Shown one piece after another: positions 12,301 through 28,220 of a DNA stretch of 64,000 bases. This DNA comes from Serinus canaria (lineage: Eukaryota > Chordata > Aves > Passeriformes > Fringillidae), in assembly GCF_022539315.1 (NCBI RefSeq), contig NC_066327.1, positions 2,065,001 through 2,129,000 of the forward strand, written 5' to 3'. Every line of letters starts with the position of its first letter. The stretch's first letter is position 1. A model generated the notes under the pieces. The model searched no databases, was not told the DNA's origin, and was given only the letters and a program-made list of their open reading frames with translations. The position numbers and the translations under genes are program-made.

Positions 12301-15300
12301 TCGCGGGCAGACTCGGCAGCGTGGTACGGTGACATCCAGGCATCGGCAGGGGGCCGGGGCAACGCCCTGAGGGACCAGCAGCTGAGCCGGGGGGACATCC
12401 CCATCATCGTGGACTCCTGCATCGCCTTTATCACCCAGTACGGTGAGCCCAGCCCCCCCAGCTCCCTCCAACAGCTCGGGCTGGCCAGCAGATCCAGGCA
12501 GGGGGCACCGCTCCGGGGCCACCAGCTCCATGAGGGATTCTCTGAGCAGGACCCGGCCCCTGTGACCCCGTGTCCCTGTCCCAGGGCTGCGGCACGAGGG
12601 GATTTACCGCAAGAACGGAGCCAAGTCCCGGATCAAGGTACTGATGGAGGAGTTCCGGCGGGACGCCCGCAATGTCAAGCTGCGCATCAGCGACAACTTC
12701 ATCGAGGATGTCACTGACGTGCTGAAGAGGTTCTTCCGGGAGCTGGAAGATCCCATCTTCACCCTGGAGCTGCACCCGCAGTGGAAGGAGGCTGCAGGTA
12801 CCTCCTTCACCCAGCCCTGCTCTGCACTGGGTTCCCTGGGGAACCCAGCATTCCTCTGGATGGGTCCTGGTGCCAGCCTGGGTGCCCTGTCACCTCTGGA
12901 TCCACTGGGTTCAGCCAGGATCTGGTTTTCCCCTCTCCAGAGATCTCCTCGAAGCCGCAGCGCTTGGAGCGGTACAAGGAGCTCATCCATCGCCTGCCTC
13001 GCCTCAACCACAAGACCCTGGCTGCGCTCATCGGGCACCTCTACCGGTCAGTGGGGCCCCCCAGTCAGGGTCCCCTGGTCCAGCCAGCCCTGTGGGGTCT
13101 CCCTGCTGCCCAGAGAGTGCTGGCTCCTATCCCTAAGAGACAGGGAGGGCCCATGCCCTGCTCCACTTGCTCAGCTGGTCCTGGGACACCTTGAACATTC
13201 CCAAAGTCATGCTGCAGCAAGGGGGAGCAACAGGAGGTTTGGGGCTAGGGGACAGCACCCTGTAGAATGTAAATGTCATCCAGTGCCCCAAAAAGACAGA
13301 AAACACTCAATTCCCATCGTGAGTCACCATTTGAGGTAGCGCCGTTGTCTGGTTTGATGTCAGAGGGAAGTTCTCTAAACAGGAACTGCCCAGTTTGGAG
13401 TTCCCACTGCTGAGGGGCTGGGGACATCCAGGCTGTTTGTATGAGGCAGAGGACGGTGGCTGGGGCTGAAACCCCACCCTGAGCAGGACCAGCCCCTCAC
13501 CTCAGTGCTCCTTGTGCCAGGGTGCAGAAATGTGCAGACCTCAACCAGATGAGCACCAAGAACCTGTCACTGCTCTTCGCACCCAGCCTCTTCCAGACCG
13601 ACGGCAAAGGGGAGCACGAGGTCAAGGTGATGGAAGATCTCATCGACAACTACGTCAGCATCTTCAATGTAAGCAGGGGCCTGCAGCCCCCTCCGTGCTG
13701 GGTCTGACCTCCTTGGATCCCCCCAGAGTGCCCGCCTCTGCCTCCCCCTGCATCCCTCCACCCTGGCCCTGTGTCCTCAAGCCAGTCCCATTCCATGCTG
13801 ACCCTGTGCACCCTTCCTCTGGCAGATTGATGAGGATCAAGTATCCCAGATGGATCTGGAGAACAGCCTGATCACCACCTGGAAGGACACTCAGGTACTG
13901 GAAATGTGCTTGTTGGCCCCCACCACATCAGGGACCCCTGGGCTGGGGAGACTGGCTGGAGGATGGGGACACTCCCAGCTGCCCCCCATGGGTCCCCACT
14001 GTCCCATATCCTCACTTGGGAAAGGATGTTCCCCCTCTTATCTCCCCTGTGCCCACCACCCTGAGGCTCCTGCCCCAGTTTCCCAGGACACCATCTCCAG
14101 CCCCGGGAAGGTGGGATGTGCTCAGCACCCACACCAACACCCCACCAATGCCACCCGCTCTGCCCCCAGCTCTCCCAGGCAGGAGACCTCATCATCGAGG
14201 TGTACCTGGAGCAGAAGGTGCCCGACTGCTGTGTCACCCTGAAGGTGAGTCCCAAAGCAGGGCTGTGCCAGAGCTCGCGAGGAGGGAGCTCCCGGTGCCC
14301 CTGGGACCCATCCTGCGCCACCCGCTGCAGCTCCCCGTGTGTCCGGCCCCAGGTGTCCCCCACAATGACAGCAGAGGAACTGACCAACCAGGTGCTGGAG
14401 ATGCGCAACGTGCCCGCCAGCCTGGACATCTGGCTGACCTTCGAGGCGCTGGAGAACGGGGAGCTGGGTGAGCACAAGGGGATGCCCAGGGGGTGCTCCT
14501 GCCATGGCCAGGCTGGTGAGGGGCAGGTGTGGGGGACAGGGGGTGGCTTTCTGGTGGTGGCAGAGGGGACAGGAACTGGCACAGGGAAGGGGGCACTGTG
14601 GTGAGAGTGTCCATGTGTCCCCAGAGCGGCCCCTGCACCCCAAGGAGAAGGTGCTGGAGCAGGCCTTGCAGTGGTGCAAGCTCCCAGAGCCCAGCGCCGC
14701 GTACCTCCTGGTGAGGAAGGTGCCCATCGGCGAGGGCAGCTGTCTCTTCACAGGTAAGGCGAGCACAAAGGGACCCAGCCCTTCGGAGTGTCTCCAGTGG
14801 GTGACAGCTCTGCCTGAGCTTCCCCTTGTAGCCATCAGGGGCACATCAGCAATCCCACAGTGGGGTCCCCCTGCAATGCCACCTTGCCAGCCCCCTGACC
14901 CTTATGTCCCCACACTGGGCAGGTGCCAAGCGTGAGACCCCCAAGTGTGGGCTGCTGAGGTGCCGGGAGGAGCCCCCCAAGCTGCTGGGGAACAAGTTCC
15001 AGGAGCGTTACTTCGTCATCCGGGACAGGAGGCTGCTGCTGCTCAAGGAGAAGAGGGTAGGGGGATGCTGTGGCAGGGACCTCAGCCCCAGGGGTGGCAG
15101 GAGGAGCCTGGGGACAGCAGCGGCACAGTGGTGGCTGTTCTCCTGGCAGGGAGGCTGGCACCAAGCCGGGCTGACCCACTGGATGTCCTTTCCCAGAGCG
15201 CCAAGCCAGAGCGTGAGTGGCCCCTGGATGCAGCCAAGGTTTACATGGGCATTAGGAAGAAGCTGAAGCCACCAGCTCAGTAAGTGGGACCTTCCCATGT

Positions 15301-17772
15301 GTGGCACTGGGGCAGATATCCACCCCTCAGTCCCAGCTCCTGGCACCCAATCCCAGCTGCTGGAGTACACCTGGACTCAAAGCCTGTGCCCACAGGGCGA
15401 GATCAGCCCCCTGCCGCACTGCCCACACACCCCAGGCTGTGTCTGAGCTTGGCAGTGCTGCCCTACAGCCTTGTGTTCCTTTCCAGGTGGGGTTTCACGC
15501 TGATTCTGGACAAGCAGCAGCTGTGAGTACCTTCCCCTGCCATCCTGCGGCTGGGGGAGGTCGAGATCTGTCCTCAGTTTTAGTGGGAGTGGGACAGCCA
15601 GGGGCAGTGGTACAAGGCCCTGGGGTCGGGGCAGAGCTGGGGCTATTGAGAGGCAGAGTGGTGGGGCCACATTGTCCTTGCACAGGATGGGAGCCAGGCT
15701 CCAGGGGCCACCCACGTCCCTGCCACACATCCTTCCTGCCTCCCTACCCACCACAGCACCCCTGCCTGGTGCAGAGTGCTCTAAAAGTTCCCACCTTGCC
15801 CTCAAGCAGCTATTTGGGCACACAGAGATTTTTCAGTCATTTAGCCCCTTGGGGTGTAGATGAACCTGAGAGCCCCAGGTTCACAGACAAGGTGACAAGG
15901 GGACATGGGCCCCACTGCCCCCACTCCCTGGCAGCTTCTCCACTATTTGCTCTGCAGGTACCTGGTGTGCTCAGGGCAGGCCGAGCTGTGGGACTGGACC
16001 ACCAGCATCCTCAAGGCTCAGGTGGGTGCAGGCTGGCGGTGCCCCCCAGCTGGGCAGTGCTGGCAGGGAGCTGGCAGGGCCTGACCCCCATGCCCACCCT
16101 GTCCCTGTGCACAGCACGACGACCTGCGCCCCGTGGTCCTGCGCCGGCGCTCCTCCCCCGACCTCGCCAAGCAGAAATTCGGGACCATGCCACTGGTGCC
16201 CCTGCACGGGGACAGCACTGATGCCACCATGCTCTCTGCCAACCAGACCCTGGTAAAGCCCCTGCAGTCCCCCCTGCCCACAGGTGCTCCTGCACCCATC
16301 CTGGTCCTTGTGCCCACCCCAGGACCCCGTGCCCACCCTAGGGCTGGAGAGGCTGGCGCACCGATGGGGGCTGTGTGTGCTGTGTGCCATGCTCGTGTCC
16401 GTGCCCGTGTCTGTGGCAGCTCTCCATGCCTGCAGGCTCCTGCAGCCTCTGCCCTCCCCTGCCTGCCCAGGCAGCCGTGGCCCTGCTCTGTGCTCTCGTG
16501 CTCACCCCTGTCCGTCTCCTCTGTTTCTAGCGCCGTCTGCACACGCGAAGGACTTTGTCCATGTTCTTTGTAAGTACCTGCACACCTGCTGCTGGCTTTG
16601 CACTGTGCCAGGGCTCACCTGCAGCATCCCACGGGCACTCAGAGATGTACCCACCTTGTGTGGCAGATGAGGGGGTGCCCACTGCTCTGCTTGTTCCCTG
16701 CCTGGGGATGTGGGTCCCTGCATGGTCCCCGTCTGGGCAGGCAAGAGCACACCAGTCCAGCCCAGTTCACAGAGCCTCTCCCATTGGGCACACATTGCCC
16801 ATAGGGTATCAGTGGAAGAAATGTGAGGAAGGAGGTTTAGGTGTGCCTTGCCATCAGGTTATTTCCAAAAAAGCCACTGGGCTGAACCTCATCTCTCCTT
16901 TATGCTCTGCACAGGATCCACCTGCCCGCCCCACCCCGGAACGCTCTGCCAAGGGGTGCTGGGCTGGTGGCATGGACCATGCCCAGGCAGGGACCAAAAC
17001 TTCCCTTCCTCAGCCATAGGGAAGAAAGGGCAGCAGTGCCTGAGCCGAGGGACCTGGTGGAGGGAGGGTGCCCTGCAGGTATCAGCCCCATGGTGAGGGA
17101 CAAGGATCCCCAGGCAGTGCAGAGAGGGCAGGGTGAGGGGGGGACAGAGGGGTACAACTGAGCTGTGTGGGCAATACCCCTCACTGTGCCCCCTGCCCTC
17201 CCCAGCCCATGAAGATCCACCAGGACTCCCTGGAGGAGCAGCAGGAGAAGGAGGCAGACACTGATCCTGTCTATGAGGAAGTGGGGAACTTCCCTGAGCT
17301 GGCGGCACTGGACCTGGGGCAGGGGCTGCTGGCAGAGCTGGCGGCCGTGCCCCCCGTGGACAGGTCCAAGAAGCCATCCCCATTCCCTGAGGAGCCCCCA
17401 GGCACTGCCCTGCGCTCCTCGCTGCCCGCCAGCCCAGCCCAGAGGGTGACAGGTCCCTCTGTCACCAAAGCCGTGTCCCTTGAAAGGGGCTTGAACCTGG
17501 AGAGCAGCAAAGCCCCAAGCCCGGTGCTCAGACCCACCAAAACGTCCTCTCTGGAGAGGAACATGGAGCCTTCCCTGGCACTGGGCAGGGACTGGGAGCA
17601 GGCAGCTACCCCGGGGAGCAGCCCCACAGCAGAGACCTCCCTGGAGCTGCCCAGGAAGAGGAGCTTGCAGCCTCCCTCACCCATCAGTGACAAACTGATG
17701 CAGGAGCTCAGCAGTGTCATCCTCAGGAAGAGCGATGGCCAACCCCCAGGGCCTGGCCAGCCGGTGACATGA
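323..17772 (+). CDS. ARAP3: ARAP3, ArfGAP/RhoGAP/ankyrin repeat/PH domain protein 3 (5' end outside window)
   Basis: Dual GTPase-activating protein for Arf6 and RhoA, recruited to the plasma membrane by PI(3,4,5)P3. Exons read from splice sites with continuous phase: 323-393, 4717-4977, 5755-5824, 6245-6365, 6556-6743, 8227-8333, 8436-8635, 8788-8873, 9471-9653, 9865-10027, 10335-10466, 10539-10695, 10823-10925, 11130-11328, 11417-11480, 12279-12442, 12585-12797, 12941-13046, 13521-13668, 13826-13894, 14170-14244, 14353-14467, 14625-14753, 14923-15056, 15197-15279, 15487-15522, 15958-16021, 16115-16252, 16531-16569, 17206-17772. They give 1394 residues against about 1544 for the human protein (from memory), so the SAM end is missing. 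Order: PH1 (MLGGWLDKLSP...), PH2, ArfGAP zinc finger, PH3/PH4, RhoGAP, RA (MTAEELTNQVLEMR), PH5 (FQERYFVIRDRRLLLLKEK), and a Pro/Ser-rich tail with one VYEEVG tyrosine motif where human has two adjacent ones. Identity is very secure; individual borders may be off by a base or two. Confidence 0.95.
1150..1310. repeat. Interspersed repeat fragment, same family as 11540-12065
   Basis: Shares long stretches with 11905-12062, including GTGATATTACACAC, CCTCAGGT(C/G)AA, GTTCTCCTGGGGGTCA and CACAGAAAGTCTGAAATT. Two diverged copies in introns of one gene indicate an interspersed element, probably an LTR fragment. Ends are not resolved. Confidence 0.6.
3880..4687. repeat. Minisatellite, about 41-bp unit, in ARAP3 intron
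   Basis: About 20 imperfect units built round CCCAGGAGCAGTGCCAGGTG followed by TCCCCAGA and a GGTGGCAT block. Some units carry the alternative block CAGGACCGTGCTGTGGTGCC. Spacing varies around 31-42 bp. The array ends about 30 bp before the acceptor of the exon at 4717. Confidence 0.9.
5037..5443 (-). mobile_element. Probable solo LTR of a songbird endogenous retrovirus
   Basis: Read on the minus strand, it starts TGTTACGAAAAATTC and includes GAGAAGCTGAGAGGCCTCAG, an A/T-rich block with an AATAAA-type signal, and ends near the GTTTGCAGGGG segment. The same landmarks recur in the LTR at 47840-48894. It lies in an ARAP3 intron, antisense to the gene. The end near 5443 is clear; the end near 5037 and the target duplication are not. 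Confidence 0.7.
7270..7990 (-). mobile_element. LTR-like interspersed repeat, copy 1 (ARAP3 intron)
   Basis: From TTTGAACAGACAGGTGT it matches 47765-49840 almost throughout, once the LTR inserted in the second copy is removed. It carries only two units of the internal 34-bp repeat, against twelve in the second copy. It resembles an ERV LTR I recognise from songbirds. The open frames in it have no protein-family signature. Confidence 0.65.
8436..8873 (+). other. ARAP3: ARAP3 ArfGAP zinc finger and catalytic arginine (two exons)
   Basis: Exon 8436-8635 carries the end of PH2 and the start of the ArfGAP domain. Four zinc-ligand cysteines are visible as C-A-D-C and C-K-Q-C separated by 16 residues (C-x2-C-x16-C-x2-C). 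The catalytic arginine lies in GQHRSLG, just after the 8635/8788 junction, in exon 8788-8873. All key residues are present, so the domain looks active. The donor after 8873 begins the 34-bp tandem repeat described separately. Confidence 0.9.
8874..9329 (+). repeat. 34-bp tandem array of 5' splice-site-like units
   Basis: Thirteen full 34-bp units occupy 8874-9315, plus a partial fourteenth. Each begins GTGAGG (or a near variant) and ends CAATGAAATCACACAG or similar. The unit end copies the 3' end of the preceding exon (CCAATGAAATTGTACAG), so every unit border resembles an exon/donor junction. 13 x 34 = 442 bp fits the observed span exactly. Confidence 0.95.
11540..12065. repeat. Probable LTR fragment in ARAP3 intron
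   Basis: An A/T-rich block in the intron 11481-12278, unlike the GC-rich flanks, with repeat homology to 1150-1310 at its 3' part. No coding potential. Probably an old LTR; boundaries are approximate. Confidence 0.5.
12279..13668 (+). other. ARAP3: ARAP3 RhoGAP domain exons
   Basis: Four exons (12279-12442, 12585-12797, 12941-13046, 13521-13668) code the RhoGAP domain. The arginine finger is in GIYRKNGAKS. Later core motifs are FFRELEDP, HKTLAALIGHLYR and NLSLLFAPSLFQTD. The RhoGAP looks intact. The intron at 13047-13520 holds nothing recognisable. Confidence 0.9.
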
Positions 17773-18410
17773 CCCGCTGTGCCAAAAGGGGTGGCCACCG
17801 ACCTGGGGGTCAAGTCATGCCCGGTGGCAGCACTGATGGGTACCCCAGAGCCAGAGAGGATGGGTGCCCACACTCCCACATCGTGGAAGCCCCACCCTGC
17901 TCCTCCTCCTCATCCCAGAGCCAGGCTGGGATCGGGAACCGAAGGGACAAGTGGTGACCAGGATGTTGGGCCGTGGTACCCCCTCGTGGGAGGGCTGGGA
18001 CTGCTGCCACCCGTGCTCTTGCTTGGGGGTGGCACATCTGTCATGGAACCCAGCACGAGGGATGCAAGTAAAGGGGAAAACAAAAGCAGGAACGTGGTGC
18101 CCACGTGTTTTGGTGGCACAGCACCGTGCCAGGCAGGGGCCATGGGGTGCCTGCCAGCACGGGGGAACACAGCGTGTCCCCTCCAGAACTGGGCCTGCGG
18201 GGCAGGGCCAGGACACTCAACCATCCCCCTTTCCCTTCTTGCATCCACTGCAGTGTAGTTTGGGGGGAAAAGAGGAGCAGCAGGAGCAGGGCTGGCCGTG
18301 TGTGCCTGGCGTTAGTCCTGGCGATGGAGGGCAGCCCCTCCTCTGCGAGGGTGTTTGTACCTATTCCTGCCACCAGCAGGGAGAAATAAAGGTTTATTTG
18401 TACTCTGGAG
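17773..18410 (+). other. ARAP3: ARAP3 3' UTR and poly(A) signal
   Basis: Non-coding sequence after the stop at 17770-17772. AATAAA stands at 18385-18390, so transcripts should end near 18400-18415. TTTATT at 18393-18398 is an AATAAA on the opposite strand, usable by the converging receptor gene. Confidence 0.75.
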
Positions 18411-18622
18411 GGTTTGGTCACTGCAGGAGGAGCGGTGAGGGACGCCAGGGTCTGGCAGGGGGGGAGGTCGGGGTACCAGACACCCAGCTGAGGGTGTCCC
18501 ATGGGATTGGGCAGTGCTGGAATCATCGGGGGGCAAAACCAAGGCAAAATCCTTGTGAGCCTCGGATCCAGGTGGGATTTTTTTGCCCAGGTCTATTGCC
18601 AGCCCTTCATGGTGGACACGCT
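18375..18622 (-). other. Putative 3' UTR of the PAR-like gene, overlapping the ARAP3 end
   Basis: The first strong minus-strand AATAAA after the stop is the complement of 18393-18398, 225 bp downstream. It lies three bases from the ARAP3 AATAAA on the other strand, so the converging 3' ends probably overlap. Confidence 0.5.
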
Positions 18623-20651
18623 TCAGGCTCCCCCATCCCCGGGGCAGGGGGACACAGCCTGGCAGCCCTGGCTCTGCTCACTGGACCTCAGGGGCAGGGC
18701 TGTCTTCTCCGTGGACCTCACAGATGAGGCGTCGAGCCCCCGCAGGCAGCGGCCTCCTGCATCCCGGAGCCAGCCCCGAAAATCCCGGGAGACGTAGAAG
18801 TAGATGAAGGGATCAAAGCAGTTGTTGCAGGCGCTGAGCACCAGGGTCAGGGCGTAGGAGATGTAGGTGCCATTGTTGCAGCCCGTGGGCTCCAGCAGGT
18901 AGTGGATGAAGAGCATCACATTGCTGGGCGTGAAGCAGAGGATGAAGACCAGCAGGACCAGGGCCAGGACACGCACCACCTGCCCGTGGCTCCCTCCCTT
19001 GGCCAGCAGCCGTGCCAGGATGCAGCTGTAGGAGATGATCATGAGCACAAAGGGCAGGCCAAAGCCCAGCCCCACCAGGGACAGGAAATAGTAGCCAAAG
19101 AACCTTTGGGTTTCCTTTTCTAGCACATCGTGGCACGTGGTGATGTTCAGGCTGGAGATATGGTGTGTGTGGGAGCGCAAAAGCAGAGGGCTCATGCCCA
19201 GCCCCACTAGCAGCCAGATACCCACAGAGATGCCAACTTTGCCTCTCATCCAGCTGGAGCCCTTCCACAGGAAGGGGTGTGCCACGGAGATGTAGCGCTC
19301 CAGGCCGATGCAGGTGAGGAAGAAGATGGAGCTGTACATGTTCCCGTAGAAGAAGGCCACCATGGCACGGCACAGGTAGTCCCCAAAGGGCCAGTGGTTG
19401 CCCAGGAGGTGGTAGGAGATCTTGAAGGGCAGCAGGAGGACAAAGAGCAGGTCGGCCCCGGCCAGGTTGAGCAGGAAGATGGTGCTGGAGCATCTCCTGA
19501 AGTTGGTGGCCAGGACCCAGCAGGCCAGAGCGTTGGCTGGCAGTCCCACCAGCAGGACCACGGAGTAGAGGGCAGGCAGGAGGCGGGTGCTGAGGGTGCT
19601 GTTGAGAAAATCTTCCTCAGAGGCCTGGGAGCACACGTCCTTCTCCTGGGGAGTGAGGGGGACCAGGGCTCGCCCTTTCTTGTTGGGCACTGCGGGGACA
19701 CAAGGGGACACAAGGCATCGGGCTCAGCCGAGGGCAGGAGCTGTCACCCCTCCCTGAAGAGCCACCACTGAACACAGGAGGTGGCATCTCCCTGTCCCAT
19801 GGTAGGGGAGCCCCCAACACCCTGCTGCCCTCACCCTTTGCCCCGTTCTGTGCCAGCCATTACCGGTGCCAGCCCATCTGGGTGCCCTGCTCTGAGCCCG
19901 GACAGGCTCTGCTCCCACAGCCCTGGTGCTGCCGGTGTCCCTTGTCCTACCCAGCCCAGCACAAAGGGGTCAGGAGGGCAGCACGGGGCTGGGATAGTCC
20001 CAGCCGTGTCCCCAGCTCAGCTTCCCCCCACAGACAGAGACATCTTCTCATCTCCCTGTGGTCAGGGGTTTTTCGCTGCGTGCAAAAAACAAAAGTGAAG
20101 AACAGGAAGGTCCCAGGACACCAGAGAAACAGTCCAGGACCAAATCCCTTTTCTGGCTTGCTAAAAAAAAAACCAGACAGGCTCTGCACGTCACCCCCAG
20201 CTGCAGAATTTCTATCCTGATGGTCCCCAGAACACCCTGCCCCGGGGGGGCTTTGGTTACATCCAACACATCTCTCACAACCTCTGCCCCCTCTCCACAT
20301 CAAGGGGATGGAAAATCCAGATTACGAGAGCAGTAATCTGAACTTTGCTGCCAAAAGGGGAAATGCTGGCTGGGTTTCAGGTCTTCACTCAGATTCTCAA
20401 TATGGACACAGAGGGAATGCAGCAGTTTGGGGTCCCAAACTATCCCCATGTCACCTAGCCATCACCTCCAAGTGTCATGAGACGTGATGTTGGGGTGTCC
20501 CAGTGAGGTGTCCCTGCCCTACCCCATCACCCCCAGACCCACCAAGGCACTTACCTGAGGAGGGTTGGGCAGCAGATCCAAGCCAGGCACAGCTGAGCAG
20601 GAGGGTGACACAGGCAGCAGCAGAGGCAGGTGACAGCACCCGCCAGGACAT
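18623..20651 (-). CDS. Proteinase-activated-receptor-like GPCR (F2R/F2RL family)
   Basis: Class A GPCR predicted to be activated when a protease unmasks a tethered N-terminal ligand. Two exons on the minus strand: 20651-20555 codes a signal peptide (hydrophobic core AAACVTLLLSCAWLG), and 19689-18623 codes the rest; phases join, giving about 387 residues. Seven hydrophobic segments are visible. Family marks: GLPAN in TM1, FFYGNMYSS and ERYISVAHP around TM3, ITTCHDVL in extracellular loop 2, CFTPSN in TM6 and DPFIYFYVSRDFR in TM7. The two-exon layout also fits PAR genes. The exodomain is short (about 45 residues after the signal peptide); KKGR/ALVP is a possible cleavage point, but this is a guess. 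By eye it mixes PAR2-, PAR3- and PAR4-like features, so I assign no symbol. Confidence 0.85.
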
Positions 20652-21560
20652 CTCTGCGGAGTGGCCGCTGTGCCAGCCAGGTCTGCACAAATGGCACAGG
20701 GCTGGTGACACGGCGGGGCTGTCACCCGTCCCTTTCTCTGCTGACACCCCCACTGTGTCTCCACCACGTCACAGCGGCGTCCTGCCCACATCCCTGCGGT
20801 GTGACAGCCAGACTGAGGCGCTGCGTGACTGCCAGTTGTCCCCTCGGCGAGCACTGGGGCACGCCATCGAGGGGGGAAATTTCCAGCTGCGTCACACGAC
20901 CGTGGGGAGGAGGAAGCAGCAAGAGGCAGCTGGAGGCAGCCAGGAGAAGCACAGCAGGATGATGGAGCTGTTTGTGCCCCATGCGTGGGACAGGAAGGTG
21001 GCAGCGGGTTCCCAGGCTGGTGACATGTGGCCCTGCCCCACTGCAGCACTCCAGGGCTCTGGGAATCCTGCCTGCCCAGCCCTGCCAGGGCCACACAGCC
21101 CCAGGATCCATCAGTGGGGTCAGGGTGGCATGCTGGTGTCACAGCTTGGTGTAGATGGGGCCACCCTGCATTGTCCCCTTCCTGTCACCAAAGGGGGCGG
21201 CTGGGTGACCTCCGGTCCATTTTTCCGGCTAAGAAGGGGAATACCAGAGCCAGTGACACATCCCCAGGCCAGTCTTGTGCATCGTCACACACCAGAGGAC
21301 CAGGACATGTGCAGCCAACCCCAGAAATGTCATGGGAGGAGAAAGACAGGGACGAATGGGGAGAGCCACAAGCTGTGCAGGAAGCACAGAGAGAAATCCA
21401 GACAGAAAGAGAAGTGAGAGATGAATGGGGTGGGAGAGGGTTGGGAGGGGGACAGGGGGACAGACAGGGACTGGTTGGGGTCCCTCATGATTCCAGGGGG
21501 CCCCCACTGAATCCCACTGCTCAGCTGTGTGCCCCTCTCCCACGGCAGGGTCCTGCCAAG
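20652..21560. other. Upstream region of the PAR-like gene, nothing recognised
   Basis: Mixed-composition sequence with no convincing exon or repeat; it may hold 5' UTR and promoter of the PAR-like gene. No TATA-like motif stands out. Confidence 0.3.
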
Positions 21561-22030
21561 CCAGGGGCTCTGTGTCCTCCATGTGATGTGCTGGGGGCTG
21601 TCCCCTCAGTGTCCCACATGTCCCCACATCCCAGGGCCAGTGCCCCAGTGTCACCACATCCTGGGACCAGTGTCCTGTGCATCCTCATGCACAAGCACTC
21701 GGTCCCCAGTGATCCTAGTATTTTGTGCCCCAGCACCCCCATGTCCCCATGTCCCCATGTCCCCCTGCCCAAGGACAGTGCTCCCCATCACCCCATGTCC
21801 CTGTGATGCTGTGCCCACACATCCCCATCTCTCACAGCCCTGTGTCCCCATGCATGTCCCTGTCCTCCTGTCTCCATGTGTCCACATGTCTCCCTGTCCC
21901 TGTGTCACAAATCTCTGTCACATGTCCCGGTCTTCCCACATCCCCGTGTCCGCATGTCCCTCCCTCTCATATCCCTGTGTTCCCATGTCCCCGTGTCCCC
22001 CGTCCCCTGTCCCCGTGTCCCATCGCCCCG
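21560..22030. repeat. Low-complexity CCCCATGTCC-rich tract
   Basis: Imperfect repeats of CCCCATGTCC, CCACATCC and CCTGTGTCC over about 470 bp, almost purine-free on the plus strand apart from the ATG/GTG cores. It abuts the FCHSD1 promoter. Long frames across it are compositional. Confidence 0.75.
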
Positions 22031-22369
22031 CCCACATGTGCAGTACGAACCACCAGGCGGCGCTGCCGCCCCGAAGGGCGGGGCTTGCTGAGCGCGATGG
22101 GCGGGGCTCCCGGCAGTGCGGGTAAAGGGGCGGGGCTGGTTGGAGGCGGTTCTGGGGGCGTGTCCGTCAGTGAGTGGTGGGCGGGGCCTGTTGGGGGCAG
22201 GGCTCCCATTGGGGCGTGATCTGTGGGGCGGGGTCTGTGAGGGGCGTGGTCTGTGGGCGGGGCGAGGCCGGCCCGGCAGTTCCGGGCTCGGCACACGCGG
22301 ATCGGGGCGGCGGCGATCGGGGACCGGCCCTGGGACTGGGATCGGCACCGGCACCGGGGCAGCGCAGCC

Positions 22370-27836
<5,467 letters not shown>

Positions 27837-28220
27837 CCTTGTGGGTGCCCCCAGGCCCCCTCCCCTAAAAAGCTTTTTCCGAGCAAACCACCACAGGCTG
27901 CTGTCCCAGCAGCAGGAGCTGCTGCTGCCCCATGCCCCGAGCTGGTCTCTCCAGGGGCTGCATCCTGCCCAGTGCTGCTTGCAGAGTGGTACTGCATCCC
28001 AGTATAGCACCCCCTTTTTGGGGTGCCCAGTGCCACAGCCAGGCCCCATCTCACCCCCCTCCTGCCTCCACCCTTCCTGCCTGGCATCACCCGTGCACTC
28101 CCAGCCCTGGTTCCTGGGGGGCTCATCTCTGGCCTCTGCCAGCCCCCACAGTACCTCCCCAGGGGCAGGAGCGGGCGTGGGGGGCTGTTCCAAATAAATC
28201 AATAAATCCCGCTGGCCCTG
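27837..28220 (+). other. FCHSD1: FCHSD1 3' UTR with two poly(A) signals
   Basis: AATAAA occurs at 28193-28198 and 28201-28206 after the stop at 27834-27836. The converging RELL2 gene has an ATTAAA signal only about 35 bp further on, on the other strand. Confidence 0.8.

Noticed and set aside
12638..12640. Possible donor GTACTG after SRIK in the ARAP3 RhoGAP exon
   Set aside because: The following residues (VLMEEFRRDAR) are conserved RhoGAP sequence in the same frame.
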